NCBI GenBank assembly: GCA_012295275.1
Contig: CM022671.1
Coordinates: 26,195,322 to 26,259,321 of the forward strand
Direction of reading: 5' to 3'
Length of the DNA stretch: 64,000 nucleotides
DNA from: Chrysomallon squamiferum
Taxonomy: Eukaryota > Mollusca > Gastropoda > Neomphalida > Peltospiridae
Every line of letters starts with the position of its first letter. The first letter of the stretch is position 1. Below the pieces are notes generated by a model, which saw only the letters and a list, made by a program, of their open reading frames with translations, was not told the origin of the DNA and did not search any database. The position numbers were made by a program, and so were the translations under genes. This document shows positions 38,011 through 54,341 of this stretch, piece after piece.

Positions 38011-38416
38011 ATACCATATTTATATAATTTATCCAGTAAGTTCAAATGTTGTTTAGAGTGTAAAGTTATAAACAAAAATATTAAAATAGATGTAAATATA
38101 ATTGTGAATATGTTAAAATGGTGGTAAATATAAATGAGTCACATTTAGAAATTGTTTGACATAATTAATAGACGATCTTGAACATTTTAATTTTGGAAAA
38201 AATAAATCATATCTCTATATGAACAGAGTGGATTTTATAGGCTGGTAATTGATTAAAATATTATGTTTGATAATTCTAAATGAACATTTCGTTTAGTCCT
38301 GTTGTTTAGTTAGTTATTAAATTAGTCATTAGCGGTTGCTGAGCATGTTTTAATATGCGATTTGTAATGTTGTTATTCATTGTTTAATAGTGCTATTTGA
38401 TTGTTACGTGAATAAA
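37892..38416 (+). terminator. F4 3' UTR with polyadenylation signal
   Basis: AATAAA at 38411-38416. Confidence 0.6.
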
Positions 38417-41400
38417 GATTTTGTTTTTAACGTTTTAATATCACGTTATTTATTTATTTATTTATTTATTTATCATAAGACTAATTTTTCGGTCGTAGTT
38501 TATTTTGTTACAGCATTGATATTTACTGACTGACACAGATATGATATATTAACCTGTGGGGTACACGTAACCGAACAGAAAGTACAAAACGAAAAGACCA
38601 AAAGCCTGATAGTTAATTATGGCATCAGTAATGCACTGTTTACTTTCGTTCATTTCTGTGTCAAACTAACGAAATAATAAATGCTGTGTTTTCGAATTTA
38701 CAACTTATGGGTGGGGAAGTAGCTGCATGTATGTGCACGTATGCAATGAAATGTGTATTCGGAAATAGTTCTCATCTGTGAAAAGATTTATAAAATAATA
38801 TACAGACAGCTCATTCGAGAGACCATTCTATGTTTCTTCTAGTTAATTCAGGTAATACTAATAATTAAAAGCAGACAATGCTTTTAAGGTAGTCATCAAG
38901 ACCGTGTTCGTAAAATCAAATATGACGATTTTCTGGTAATTTTGCTACGATATTTTCTAAAGACAGCCGTTTCTAAGTTAGCGGAATCCTAACTAATCAA
39001 CAGCAGCCCTTTAACTTCAGTTTTAGTCTCAGAATATCTCGAACTTTGATGTTTAGACAATCACACAGAGATCTTGATGAAAATACATCTTAGACTAAAC
39101 TGGTGGCTACCTGGACATTAACAGTAACGAGGCAAAGTTAACTGTCACAGACACGTTATTGTCATATAGTTGACACATATAACAAAATGTACATATAAGA
39201 AACTCTCAAGAAAGCCGTCACTGACAAGTGGTAGTGGAAAGTTGGGAACGATGAGCCATTTTTAAGATATTTGGCCATTTCACCCAAACCTTCTTAGCTG
39301 TTGATAGAAAAACTGTTGATGCTTATAGAAACTTTAGATAACAATATAGAGTTTAATATGCTTTCTTCAATAACATCATTACGGGAGAAACTTATGTAAC
39401 AGGGTTGTGATGACTCACCGCGCCCCAGGGAGAGGGACCAATGAGCCACCCACTGTATGGGCCATGACTAAAAAGAACACACGTTAATTGTTTAAATGTT
39501 ATTTCTATCATGAATTTCATCTGAAATGCACATGCTGTAATAAACTAACGGGTGAATTACATGTTCTGCACACTGACCTAAGGCTAGGGTTTATTGTGGT
39601 ATTGACTCAGTCTCCATGGTTACAGTGTAGTTTCACGGTCCTAAATTAATGCTGAATCTTATTGAAGATAGAGCACATCAAATCTGCAACTAAACTGTAT
39701 AATTCCATTCTGCCTTTTGATAGATTTCACATCAGGTTATGGAAGGACACCCAAAATCAAATCTGCCTCAACTGAGCTTATTTCGTCCTGGATAGGCTCA
39801 ACAAATTCACAAATCACAGTATGGCTCGGAGATTTTCTGAGAAATCGTCATCTTTTGTGGCTACACCGATGTAGCGAACAGTGATGTTCATTAGCTGTGC
39901 TGAGAAGAGACCTCTGTCTGTTTTTCATTCTTTCTTTCTAGGCATTATTTTTATACCAGATACAGAATTCTGAAGAAAAATAAAACCAGTAAGTAATTAT
40001 CTATAAATTAACATTGATTTTAACGCTATATATTCCTTTGAAACGCTGTTAGATCTAACGTTTCACCTGCCCATGGGACTCCAAAGAGGCTAATCGGACC
40101 CCTCAGAATATGTCTCATTGGTACCCAGTATCACATTCATTATGTTAATCATTAGTACCAGAGAACCACGTGGCTGATAGACTAAAACTGTACTAGAAGT
40201 TAAAAGAAGAAAAAATATATTAAAAAAGAATTACAAAACAAATAAATAAAAAATAAATAAATAAATAAAACACACACAAACCGTTACAGGATTTGTGAAA
40301 TATGTATTATCACCTCAATATTAAGTTGTAACAAATAAAACACCAAAAAAAAAAAAAAAAAAATTACTCAAGGTAGTTCAAAAACATACTTTTTAACTGG
40401 TGTGTTAATGGCCTGCTCCAAAGCTCTCTAAACGATAAAATGTATAGCAGCTGCAATGATGGGAGATAGTTCTCACTATCATTATGCAGTCAGGAGTTTT
40501 TGGGTTGGCTCAAAGTTTCCTATCGCTCATCGGTCCCCAATTTCCCCTAATCGTAAGTGGCGGACAGGATCTAAAAGGTCACCCAGGAAGCACTTGTAAT
40601 ATTTTCTAAAAGGGCTCATTAAATCCTAAAATGTATTCAAAGGAATCAAATCGTGAAGGTTTTAAGCCTTATTTAAATCTTCTCAAAATCTACGCATTGT
40701 TATTTTATTTTATTAGGTTTATTATTTCTTTTCATCGTTATCCACTGTTAAGGATCATAAACCTCTGACCCCAAACCCGCAACAACGAAGAATCAAACAA
40801 CTGCCTCATCCGCCCTTTGTTTATCTAATCGGTTTTTAGTAGGCAGAATATTTATTATAAATTTATTGAGAGAAAAACAAAAATTCGAAAGAATACACTT
40901 TCATTAATATTATTATTAGGTTCATGAACAGCTGGTTGGAGTGCCAACAACAAAGGTTTCAGTAATAACAATGACAAAAACAACAAGACTACTAATAATA
41001 ATTATTATTATAATAACAAGATGGGCTCTTCCAATGGAGAGGTTGAATTTCATGTTCTACCTAGGAGTGGAATTATTTTTTTATTTTTGAATTAACCTCT
41101 TTTTTTTGAAGGGGTAAGTGTGACTGACAGGTTTCATCATAACAAAACTAGATTCTGTTTATGGGGTGGTGGTCATTAGCTTTATGAGATGTATATAGTT
41201 TTAGAGTGAAGTGAAGTGAAAACAAATTAACGTGCTAATCAGAGCAAGCTGTTGTGATAGCAACTGACTTATATACTTCTGCCTTTCAGCTGAATGACCA
41301 ATCATGATGGAGCAAATGTCAACCGATTTATGTAAGTTCATAATCTCTCCAGGAACAAGACCACCTCAGCGCTGTTTTATGCATGGACTGGCATGGTAAT

Positions 41401-42095
41401 ATCTCGGTAGTCCACGGTCTAACTGTTGGAGCAGATGGGGTACCAAAGGTGCATCCTGTATGACCAACCCTCCTGCGGCTAACTAGCAAGTCCAAACAGA
41501 GGATGTAAGTCCCGAAAAACAATCTGGCTAGGAGAAGGCAACTAAGACTAAACCTCAGACTAACTTCATTAAGCAGACTGGGTCTGATGTAAATGACAAG
41601 CAACCACTGTAGGTATAGGTGTACTCGGACCAATGAAACAATCCGGTTAGCCACATTTGATGATTCCTAAACTAAGGGAATGCGAAAGGATCTGGCAGGA
41701 GAAGAACAGTTCACTTTATATGAAAAATGCTTCTGGAATATAATTATTACTATTATTACTACAGTAAATAATGTGCGTATGACAACAACAACAGTAACAA
41801 CTATTATTATTACTGCTTTTACTAATGTAACTAGTTATGTTATAACTACTATTTCCTTTGGTTCTGCCACCATTGTAACTGCTACTTCTACCATTACTGC
41901 TACTACTCCTACTTCATTTTCTAATAACAGTAATTATGGTTGTTACTATCATACAGAAATAGTATTTTTCTCTGGAAAGTGATATATATATATAACAAAA
42001 CAAAACAAAACAAACAAAACAAAAAAAAAATAAAAAATAAAAAATAAAAAAATATAGAAAAGATAAGAAGGAACACAAATGTGAATATAACAAAT
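38417..42095. other. U5 intergenic spacer between F4 and B4
   Basis: The closest relative of the U2 spacer over its whole length. It holds the 108-codon frame at 41328-41654 and the inverted 20-bp pair (about 39237, 40527). No gene seen. Confidence 0.7.
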
Positions 42096-42503
42096 TTTAT
42101 TAAACATAAACTCAACATTTTACAAAATAGCACTGTAGATAGCAGCTTCAACCGAAACACTGGATAAAGTTAACAGAAGTAGCTATTCAGAATCTCCGTT
42201 TACATTGAGTAATAACAATCTTACAATGTATAAAATTCATTAAATAACTCATGTCACGCTATGGATTCATGAATCAATTAAAACCACGAAATACTTCAAG
42301 CTATGGATTCATGCTTAAGGAAAATTTAATTTATTTTACATAACCCTTATGTATATCAGTCAGATTATATTGATCCTCTCTAATAACAATATAACAACAT
42401 ATAAAATTCATCACACAACTCAACACGCAAAGATAACTCAAGTCACGGAAAGAATTCACGAAGTAATAGAAATTACGCTATAGGAATACTATTAGATTTA
42501 AAC

Positions 42504-43340
42504 TTAATTATTAACATTTAATGCTTCGATGGGAATGCAAGGACCGGAGAAACGAACGGGTATGCTAACTGGATGGAAGGCAATATTTGAACTGTCACTG
42601 CTGGAAAATAATGACTTTGGAACATTGGCAGGGTGTATGGAGACGGGGAAGTAATGGCTGCCAGATGGATGAAGAACAAATCCTGGAAGATACAAGCTGA
42701 TGTTGGAGCTGAAATCTGTGGAAGCCAGTTCTCCCGAAGATTTGTTACTGCAGTCTACCGAGCTCTGATTGAAGCTGTCGTCGCTGGAACTTGGGTAGGG
42801 CGTGGATTCGTTATTGTAGTTGGATGTCATTTTCTTCAAGATTCTCTCTCTTGCCGTCTCTTGGTTGTGTTCCTCCCGGGAACTGCTCGACGAAGTGTCG
42901 CTCTGCTGAACTTTCTGCTCCTGACGTGAAAAGCGTTGAGTGATGATCCGTTTCAGCTTGTATGTGCCTTGCCCGGAGCAGCTTGAAGTCGGGGATCCAG
43001 TGCTATAATGCGTCATTTCTGTACCGCGTTTTCTCATTGGAAGGCTCTTGGAAGAAAAGGGTGAATCCGTGTTGGTAAAGCCGCTGTCAGACGTGACGTC
43101 TTCGTTCTGTGCGGTCTTGTTGTTCATCTTGCCGTCAGTGGACGAGGAGCTTGACGAGCTCCAAGATTCCCGGCTTCTCTCCCTTGGTGGGTACGCGCTA
43201 GGATAATTACTGTCGCCTTTGTTGTTGCTCACTATCAAAGTGAAAACAGAACAAAATGAATGAAATGAAATGAAATTTGAAGATAGAAAATTAAAATAAC
43301 AATACCCTACACTAAACAATAATAATAATAATAATAATAA

Positions 43341-43371
<31 letters not shown>

Positions 43372-44618
43372 AAGAAGAAGAAGAAGAAGAAGAAAAAGAA
43401 GAAGAAGAAGAAGAAGAAGAAAAAGAAGAAGAAGAACAACAATAACAACTGCATGTTATACGTACTTGTAGGAAGAAACTTCTTTGCGGCATTGCCAAGG
43501 TACTGCATCATAGAGATACAGACTTGATCCGACATATTGTTATCTTCAGTCTCCACCAGAAAGCGCATCACTTCATCCTGGCATTCTTTGAAACCCATGT
43601 AGAACTTGGAAGTGCAACACGGCTTGGCATTCTCACCCAGTGGAGTCAGACACATTGGATCCTGGCCTTTACCAGATTCTGTTAGAAAAAACAAAATTAA
43701 AATAAAAATGATGAAGAAATAAAAAATCAAAACTTTAAATAGAATTCATGAATTAAATTAGTACATTTTAAAGCAATCGTTTCTATGAAAATTCGCTAAC
43801 AATTTATGTCTAGTGTTTTCAATATAAAAGATAGGTACAATGATTAGTTTAGCTTTTTTGTGTTGTTATTTTCGTCTGTAACATAAAATGTTCCATTTAA
43901 AAAGCAAAGCATACACTATCAAGTACAAACAAAATAAACTGTTTTGAGAAAGAAATTTCAGAATCGCAACGAATATTCATTTTCCTCCCTCCATTTCACT
44001 AACGTAAATTATATACTTACAAAAAATATCAATTACACCATTAAATGACTTAAATAACACACAAAAATAACTCAAGAAAGAAAGCTTCGTTCATTTCAGA
44101 GAGCACTCACTTTTTTCGTCAGCATCTTTGTGAAGATCTTTGATTAACTTTATCGCCAGTTCAATTATTTCTGTTTTTTCAATCCGTCCCTGACCCTAAA
44201 ATTATAAAAATAGTAATATTAATTTTAGAAATGTGTCAAAATGTTCAGTGTTCTATTCGTTCTGAACATAAAAAGAAAGAAACAAATACATATATTTATA
44301 AACATATGATTTAATTTTGTAATTTGCATCTATGCTATAATCTTTATAGGAGTCTGAATAAGTAGATCAGATGTAATAAGGAATTACGTAAGAACTTTTT
44401 ATGTTAATTACACATGTAGACGTATACACACACATACATATATATATATATAAATATATTTCAATCTTTTAAAACAGTAATGCTTTTATACTATTCTTTA
44501 ATGTTTTGAATTATGATCGAATATTTTACAGTTTTATGTAACATTAACTCATTATTATTTTTGAAGAAGAGGTATTTTGATATTTGATTCTGAATAAAAA
44601 TGAAACTCTAAAAATAAA

Positions 44619-44649
<31 letters not shown>

Positions 44650-45241
44650 TAATAATAAATGTTTATAAAATGTTACCTTTTTCACATAATGACTTGGCAT
44701 CAGTTTGCCGAGATCAGTCAAACACGTGTTCATTCGATCTCTTCGTCGTTTCTCATTGATGCGATGAATTGTAAGGTCCTAAAATTTTTCAAGAACAAAA
44801 ATAAATTAAATAATCATAAAAGGATTTTCTTTTTCCGCATGACAAGACTATTATTTTTGATCAGGAACTGTGTATCAGAACAAGTTCATAGGGTCGACAT
44901 TTAGGGCGTCTTACTAATACGTATTTCAGATGAAATTTAGACTTAATTGTTTATTTATATGTATACACCACCACACGAACACCCATGAGGCATGTGGAAT
45001 TTGGATATCAATTTGGTGAACAAATCCAATGTGGATTTTTAGTTAGTCCGATGTCTGAAGTGTTCAAATTTAGTCGATGAAGAATTGTGTCCTTCTGGTT
45101 ACCGTCTTTAAAGATGGCTGTTTGATCGTGTCCGATATATTAGTTATCGGTAACATGACTATGACTTTTGACCAAAGTATATAGCTATTGATAAATATAG
45201 CTTTGAAAAATGGCGATAATTTCAATGATACGCTCTAATTC

Positions 45242-45276
<35 letters not shown>

Positions 45277-45696
45277 ACTATGAAAATAGCCAAACGATAC
45301 TTTAATTTAAAATTTGAAATGATTCGACTTGATTTTTTTTAATTCATTATGGAATAAATATCAGTGAATTTATACAAGCGCGTATAAAATTTTATTCAGA
45401 ACATAATACTCGAAAAATTTGACCGTTAGTTACAGCCATTATATCGGATCATAATCTATTAAATCAGACAAAAATTAGGCTCAAAGCTACAATCTGAAAT
45501 TCCCATCAACTGATTTCGGACATCGGACTAACCAAAAATGCACATTAGATCTTTCATCAGTTTGGTACTCAGCTCCAAATTATGGGGACAAAGGAAGGAA
45601 CAAAATAATTTGTGACACTCACCCTCATCCGTTTTCCTTTCTCACCACACGACCCGTCAGATTCTCCTGTCGAAGTCATGAAACACATGTTCCTGA

Positions 45697-45742
<46 letters not shown>

Positions 45743-47125
45743 TATATAATTTTCTGTGTTTTCGGTCATCGAAAAAAAAAAAATTCCCTTCAGTTTATTC
45801 TTTAACGTGTATGAACGATGTTATACGATGTTACTAAGAACAGTCCCGAAAACGACGGCACACAATGTGGAACAATGGCTGGAACGAGAAATATGCTAAG
45901 GAAATCGAAAACGAGTCGAATATTTTACCATTGAGCAATAAAATAAAAAAACTGCCTACATGTTTGTTCCCATCAGTTTGTGTTTGATATTTTTATTACA
46001 TTTACTAAACTATGCACATCCAGATTTAATGGAAACGGAATTTCTTAAACAGTCTTTTCATAAAAATTATATAAGGTGTTTGTTGTTGGGTATATTTACA
46101 AACGACTGTGTCAAAGAATAAACAGTATTTCCACCTGGAAGATAAAGAACCGGCAGATTGATTTATTTTAATATTACTAACATTAACAAACAAAAATATG
46201 ATGTTGTTTTATATGTTATTTTTAGAGATTTGAAAACAACAAAAATATTTGTTTTCTGAAAGCCTTGAAGCCCTTGCCAGCTGTCGCTTATGCCAATCCC
46301 AGATCTGCAAACTGTTAAATGATCGAAAATTGTACTGAAATCAACAAATGTTGTGATCAAGATGATGTACACGTTCACGTTTGTAACAACGCGATATTAG
46401 AAACAAAATGTGATGCCCTTCATTCAGTACATCTGTTGTTTACATCTTTTTCTTTCATTTTTTTCATAAAATATTGTTATAAGGTAAACGTCTAGTTTTG
46501 GTGATTTTAAACTCTGTCATGTGCAAGTGTGCCGAACAAATTAAAAAATATGGTAATTTTATCGATTTGAGAAAAACAAATTATGTATTCATTAATATAG
46601 TTATTTATTTATTTAATTTTTTCTCTAATTACGTCCATGGAATTTACCGTTATGACTGTTTTGGAATACTTTATTAGAGTACTTTACAATTTTGTTATAT
46701 TTCTTTTCTTTTTTTCTCTCTTTATCTTATTCATTTTCTTTCTTTCTTTCTTTTTTTTTTTTTTCTCTTTCCTTATTCATTTCTTTCTTTCTTTTTTTTT
46801 TTTTTTTTTTGGATACAGCAAAAATTTAAAAATATCTTTCTTTTTTATTCAGTTTTTTTTTACCTTATGAAATTTAAAATAGGATTTTTCTTTCTATTTT
46901 CGTTTTTCGTTTTTCTTTTTGAATGATTATGAAGATATATATTAATTTTATACGTTATAATTCTTTTAAGAAATAGGTTATTAGTATGTGAATTTCTGAA
47001 AGTAAATGAAATATAAAAATGATAAGAATATTTACTCACGAATCTAGTCTAGAAGCATTGTCGTCGTATCTGAAACGTTTGGCTGCAGGTTCGTCAGTTT
47101 CCATGAAGTTTTCCATGTAGAGCAT
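42504..47125 (-). CDS. B4: bHLH-Orange factor, clockwork orange-like (intact)
   Basis: Exons in coding order: 47125-47040, 45692-45623, 44778-44677, 44195-44111, 43678-43466 and 43231-42504. These have exactly the B1 exon lengths (86, 70, 102, 85, 213, 728), giving 427 aa. It is almost identical to B1. Visible differences are MLYMEN for MLYVEN at the start, HYVKK for HYLKK at the end of exon 3, and DSPFSS for DSAFSS in the last exon. Basic region [13 protein letters not shown] and Orange exon ([18 protein letters not shown]) are unchanged. Intron 5 is 234 nt, again a multiple of three and open. AATAAA (- strand) is at 42096-42101. It converges on F4. Keeping two intact, near-identical B genes argues they are functional or very recently duplicated. 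Confidence 0.87.
43319..43437. repeat. AAT/AAG triplet tract inside B4 intron 5
   Basis: On the coding strand it is a (CTT)n-rich pyrimidine tract. It differs from B1 by whole triplets only. Confidence 0.9.
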
Positions 47126-47396
47126 TATTATTATTATTATCTGTATTTCAGTTTAAACTTTTCACTTGTATGAATAGGACACAACTACTCTAATCGAACT
47201 AGAAGTCGGAAATGATATTCTTCTGTAAAACTCCACGTTTAAACACTGGCATCAGGCTTTTGTAACAAAATATTAATGAGCTGGTTGCCTGGTTACATTT
47301 GTTGCTAGGCGACTAACAGAGAGTGAGAAAGAGAACAACAGGAAGGACCATGGGCGGAAGCGAATGACCATTTCTTTATTATGACAAGAAACATTA
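47126..47396 (-). promoter_or_regulatory. Putative B4 promoter region
   Basis: The shared 21-bp element on the - strand is at 47268-47288, followed by the same GTTGCC/TTGCTAGGCGAC half sites as B1. Confidence 0.45.
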
Positions 47397-47906
47397 CAGT
47401 ACCCTATAACGAATCTGATTGGTTCCAGAGCCTCGTTCTTTATAGTGTTCGTTCGTTATAGTGTCCTTTAAAATACGTGTTGTATGGGGTAATCTCTTCC
47501 AGGCCCCAAATACACCTTCTTAAAAATGACAAATATAGAATAAAACAGTAAAACAAGTATATATATATATGTATGTATATTTAAATTTCTGAAATAAAAA
47601 TTATCATTAATACTTTATCTTACCTTACTGTTGTTGAGCTTGCAGGAGAGGAAGCAGAGTGGTGGGGAGGAGATAATTACTGAGAAGATGTGGAAGGAGA
47701 GGAATCATCCTTCCTAGTCCTCTTTGATTATTGTCATACAGTTCTTTTAAAGAAGGAATCCAGGCTTGACGGCTTCAACCTGGATTTCTAGGCCTTCCAA
47801 AAGTTGGCCATCAATATTTTTCCGTTTTCGTAACGGTGACTCTCTCGTTCATTATGGGGTTCTGAGATTCATAGATAAAACCGTTCGTTATAGGAATATT
47901 CATATT

Positions 47907-47936
<30 letters not shown>
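47397..47936. mobile_element. Second copy of the 540-bp inverted-repeat element
   Basis: Same length, ends and TA flanks (47395-47396, 47937-47938) as 17592-18131, at the same distance from its B gene. It was inherited by unit duplication rather than inserted independently. Confidence 0.6.
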
Positions 47937-50010
<2,074 letters not shown>

Positions 50011-50330
50011 TAAACTGTTTGCAGGAGTGGGGGAAGTGAAACACTCATTCGGTGAGGTTAATTTTACAAATGATTTATTTTGCAGATAACTTAACTTTTA
50101 TATCTTGTCTCTAATATTATTATCACCTGTTTGAAAACATTACTGGAAAGAAAAATGAATATTAAGAGTTAAATAATGCTACATAATTACAGTTAGAAAT
50201 TGAAATGTAAGTGAATAATTGATGACTTTTGTAATTTATTTTAATTTATTATTATTATTATTTCTATTCCTCTGTTGCAAGATGGGTTAAAATATATTAA
50301 TTTTATATTTAATTTATTACTTTAAACGTA
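50011..50330. other. Boundary region between the bHLH cluster and the macrosatellite
   Basis: Single-copy in this window. AT-rich; no gene or repeat recognised. Confidence 0.5.
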
Positions 50331-50795
50331 TGACAGACAAAAACATTACAAATGTAACCAAACTGTAGATAGTATGCAAAGCGGTGATACTCTAATAATA
50401 ATAATAATAATAATAGTAATAAAACTATTTTAAAATATTTAAAAAAATGTATAACATGGATGTAATGAGGAGTGCATAAACAAAAATATCTCCTACCTGA
50501 ATATTTTGGCTCGCATAAAACACACGCACACACACACAAACACAGGCCTACACAGAGGCAAGCACACAGACGTACATACATAATTTTCCATAAGCATGTA
50601 TGACAAAATTAATTTGGTTGCAGATTTTTTTTTTTTTTTTAAATAGTTGTAGTAAAGAGGTTTATTTACACCTATATAAAATATATCGAATGTTTGTGTG
50701 TGCATGTTTGAAAACAGTTGGCAAACTATTTACTGCACTATAAAAATAAAAAAAGAGAAGGAAGGGTTCACTGTATGCCAGTACACAAGTAGCAG

Positions 50796-51074
50796 AGTTT
50801 GTTTTTCCACACAAAATTCATTTTTGATACTCTTATTTACACCGGTGTAAAGGTTATTGAATCGGTACGCATCTACTGGATATCGTGTCTGCATCCGGAA
50901 CGCCAATGGGAAGTGATTGTAAGGATGCCATCTTGGATGATTCTGTCGTTCTTCACTTTTGTAATTATGGACGACAAATTTCAGTGTGCCACAGCACTTC
51001 TCGACTGTCTTCAGTTAAAACTGGACCTGAACCCTAAACAGAACAAATATGGAAGTTTTAGGGGTGCATGGTGA
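50796..51074 (+). CDS. Putative terminal exon in macrosatellite unit 1 (92 codons, unknown)
   Basis: Open from an AG (gtagcag then agtttg) to TGA; the frame is closed just upstream, so a splice acceptor rather than an ATG is the likely start. AATAAA at 51160-51165 follows, as for a last coding exon. The peptide includes SVRIYWISCLHPER, MDDKFQCATALLDCLQ and ends NPKQNKYGSFRGAW. No domain is recognised. Upstream exons were not found inside the unit. Between units, differences outside one variable patch are mostly silent in this frame. It may be a gene fragment amplified with the array or part of an old element. Confidence 0.4.
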   Translation, partial: SLFFHTKFIFDTLIYTGVKVIESVRIYWISCLHPERQWEVIVRMPSWMILSFFTFVIMDDKFQCATALLDCLQLKLDLNPKQNKYGSFRGAW

Positions 51075-51572
51075 AAAATAGGGATATTCCTGTGAAGTAT
51101 TTACAGGAACTAACTCGGTGCCATGTCTAGATCTTTACTGACATGCTGGCCGAATTGTTAATAAAAATCTTCGCCTCATCAAAAATGGCTTATTTTTCTT
51201 TCTTTCTTTTTCATTCTTTAACTTTCAGTATTATCTTCAACAGTTTGCTAAACATTTAAATATTACTGGAGTCCTTATAGTATTTTGTCTGTTATCACTT
51301 CTGTTAGTTTCTTGTCACTTAAAATTATTAAAAGATTAAATAAAATTGTTCTGACATGTATTAATTTCACAATTTGTTATCTAAATGTTAATCCAAGTAA
51401 GCTACACTTTTATACATTTTTCATTTGTGTTTCTTAAATGTTATATAAAATGAAAGTAAATATTTTAGTTATCAGTAGAAAACTTGTATGCATCTGAAAT
51501 GAAACTTCTCCATTAAATACAACAACAATAATATACTAAATGGTGTTGCTATTACTACATCTAGTATTATTG

Positions 51573-51605
<33 letters not shown>

Positions 51606-51757
51606 ACAATAATAAAATAATAATTGTATTTTAATGTGTCACATTTATGAGTGTACTTGCTCAGACGTTATGCTAACAATGTATATACGAGTTTCCCAAA
51701 TTCATATGCTACAGAACAATAATAATAATAATAAATTTTTAAAATAATATGTTTTGA

Positions 51758-51764
<7 letters not shown>

Positions 51765-51812
<48 letters not shown>

Positions 51813-51821
51813 TGTGTGTGT
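51765..51821. repeat. (TG)n in macrosatellite unit 1
   Basis: Followed 480 bp later by (CA)n at 52304-52328. Every unit has this pair, with variable run lengths. Confidence 0.9.
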
Positions 51822-53251
51822 TTATATTTGTATTCTATATATATATAAAACCATCCCAGAGTTTTATTTTTGGAAAGAAAATCAACTAGTCTAGACGACA
51901 GTTGCTAAGTAAAACCACCACTTTCTTAAAACATGTGACAATACCAACGTGCGTCACTAGTAGGTAAAATAAAAATAATTTTATTTGTTAAATATATTAA
52001 ACATTTTCTGAAATTTTATTTGAAAATTAAACCAAGACAGTATTAATGAGAAAATAAAAAATAAAAAATTAACAATAAAATGCTGACAAACATTTTTATA
52101 CACAAAAAAGCACAGAGAAATGCAATGTCATTCAATACTGCTTTATTGTATTTGTTTATTTTAAAACAACTTATAATCAGCAATGCAACTAATTAAGCAA
52201 GCACATAAATATCATCATTTATAATAAAGAAATTAAGCTGAAAGTATTGAATTAAATTTTAATAATGTATACATAAATTATATTTATTTAAACAAAATGA
52301 TAGCACACACACACACACACACACACACGAACATATATCATACAATAAATAACATTTTTAAATAAAACATCTTCAATATTGAAACATGCCTTAAAATATT
52401 TATATATATTTTTTTATATTCTAAAAAGTGACATTTTTTAAAATAATGGATACATTATAAGAAATCACTGTGGACATGTATTGCTGTGAACTGAATGAAG
52501 GAGACAAAAATGTTATCAAAGGTACTGTTTACAAAGAACAGTAATGATTAAAACACTTTATTTATTATTATTCTGTTTTACACATAGGATGATTGCTTTT
52601 TTGAAATAGCTCTGTTATTAACTAGCTCCAGCAAAGGTAGCAGAGGCTTCGGCAAGGCCTTTCCTCCTGTTGAAACAATAAAAATAAAGTCAGTTAAGAT
52701 TTTAAAACAAAAACAAATAAATGAAACAAAAAACCATGAACCAAAAAACACAAACAACCCCCCCCCAAAAAAAAATATGACAGACAAAAACATTACAAAT
52801 GTAACCAAACTGTAGATAGTATGCAAAGCGGTGATACTCTAATAATAATAATAATAATAATAATAATAGTAATAAAACTATTTTAAAATATTTAAAAAAA
52901 ATGTATAACATGGATGTAATGAGGAGTGCATAAACAAAAATATCTCCTACCTGAATATTTTGGCTCACATAAAACACACGCACACACACACACAAACATA
53001 GGCATACACAGAGGCAAGCACACAGACGTACATACATAATTTTCCATATTATAAATATGTAGGACAAAATTAATTTGGTTGCATTTTTTTTTTTTCTAAA
53101 TAGTTGTAGTAAAGAGGTTTACTTACACCTATATAAAATATATCAAATGTTTGTGTGTGCATGTTTGAAAACAGTTGGCAAACTATTTACTGCACTATAA
53201 AAATAAAAAAGAGAAGGAAGGGTTCACTGTATGCCAGTACACAAATAGCAG

Positions 53252-53530
53252 AGTTTGTTTTTCCACACAAAATTCATTTTTGATACTCTTATTTACACCG
53301 GTGTAAAAGTTATTGAATCGGTACGCATCTACTGGATATCGTGTCTGCATCCGGAACGTCATTGGGAAGTGATTGTAAGGATGCCATCTTGGATGGTTCT
53401 GTCGTTCTTCACTTTTGTAATTATGGACGACAAATTTCAGTGTGCCACAGCACTTCTCGACTGTCTTCAGTTAAAACTGGACCTGAACCCTAAACAGAAC
53501 AAATATGGAAGTTTTAGGGGTGCATGGTGA
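53252..53530 (+). CDS. Putative terminal exon, unit 2 (open)
   Basis: Same 92 codons. GTA-AAA for GTA-AAG and CGT for CGC are silent; Gln to His (CAT) and Ile to Val in the patch are not. AATAAA follows near 53689. Confidence 0.4.
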   Translation, partial: SLFFHTKFIFDTLIYTGVKVIESVRIYWISCLHPERHWEVIVRMPSWMVLSFFTFVIMDDKFQCATALLDCLQLKLDLNPKQNKYGSFRGAW

Positions 53531-54096
53531 AAAATAGGGATATTCCTGTGAAGTATTTACAGGAACTAACTCGGTGCCGTGTTTAGATCTTTACTGACAT
53601 TTACCGATGGCTTTACAGATAGTTAGGTAATTTGTTTCATCAGCAAACTGTATGACATATCCATTTTCATATTGCTGGCCGAATTGTTAATAAAAATCAT
53701 CAAAAATGGCTTATTTTTCTTTCTTTCTTTTTCATTCTTTTACTTTTAGTATTATCTTCAAGAGTTTGCTAAACATTTAAAAATTACTGGAGACCTTGTA
53801 GTATTTTGTCTGTTATCACTTCTGTTAGTTTCTTGTCACTTAAAATTATTAAAAGGTTAAATAAAATTGTTCTGACATGTATTAATTTCACAATTTGTTA
53901 TCTAAATGTTAATCCAAGTAAGCTACACTTTTATACATTTTTCATTTGTGTTTCTTAAATGTTATATAAAATGAAAGTAAATATTTTAGTTATCAGAAGA
54001 AAACTTGTATGCATCTGAAATGAAACTTCTCCATTAAATACAACAACAAAAATAATATACTAAATGGTGTTGCTATTACTACATCTAGTATTATTG

Positions 54097-54129
<33 letters not shown>

Positions 54130-54308
54130 TTAACAATAATAAAATAATAATTGTATTTTAATGTGTCACATTTATGAATGTACTTGCTCAGACGTTATGC
54201 TGACAATGTATATACGAGTTTCCCAAATTCATATGTTACAGAATAATAATAATAATAATAATAAATTTTTAAAATAATATCTTTTGATGAAAACTGTGTG
54301 TGTGTGTC

Positions 54309-54341
<33 letters not shown>

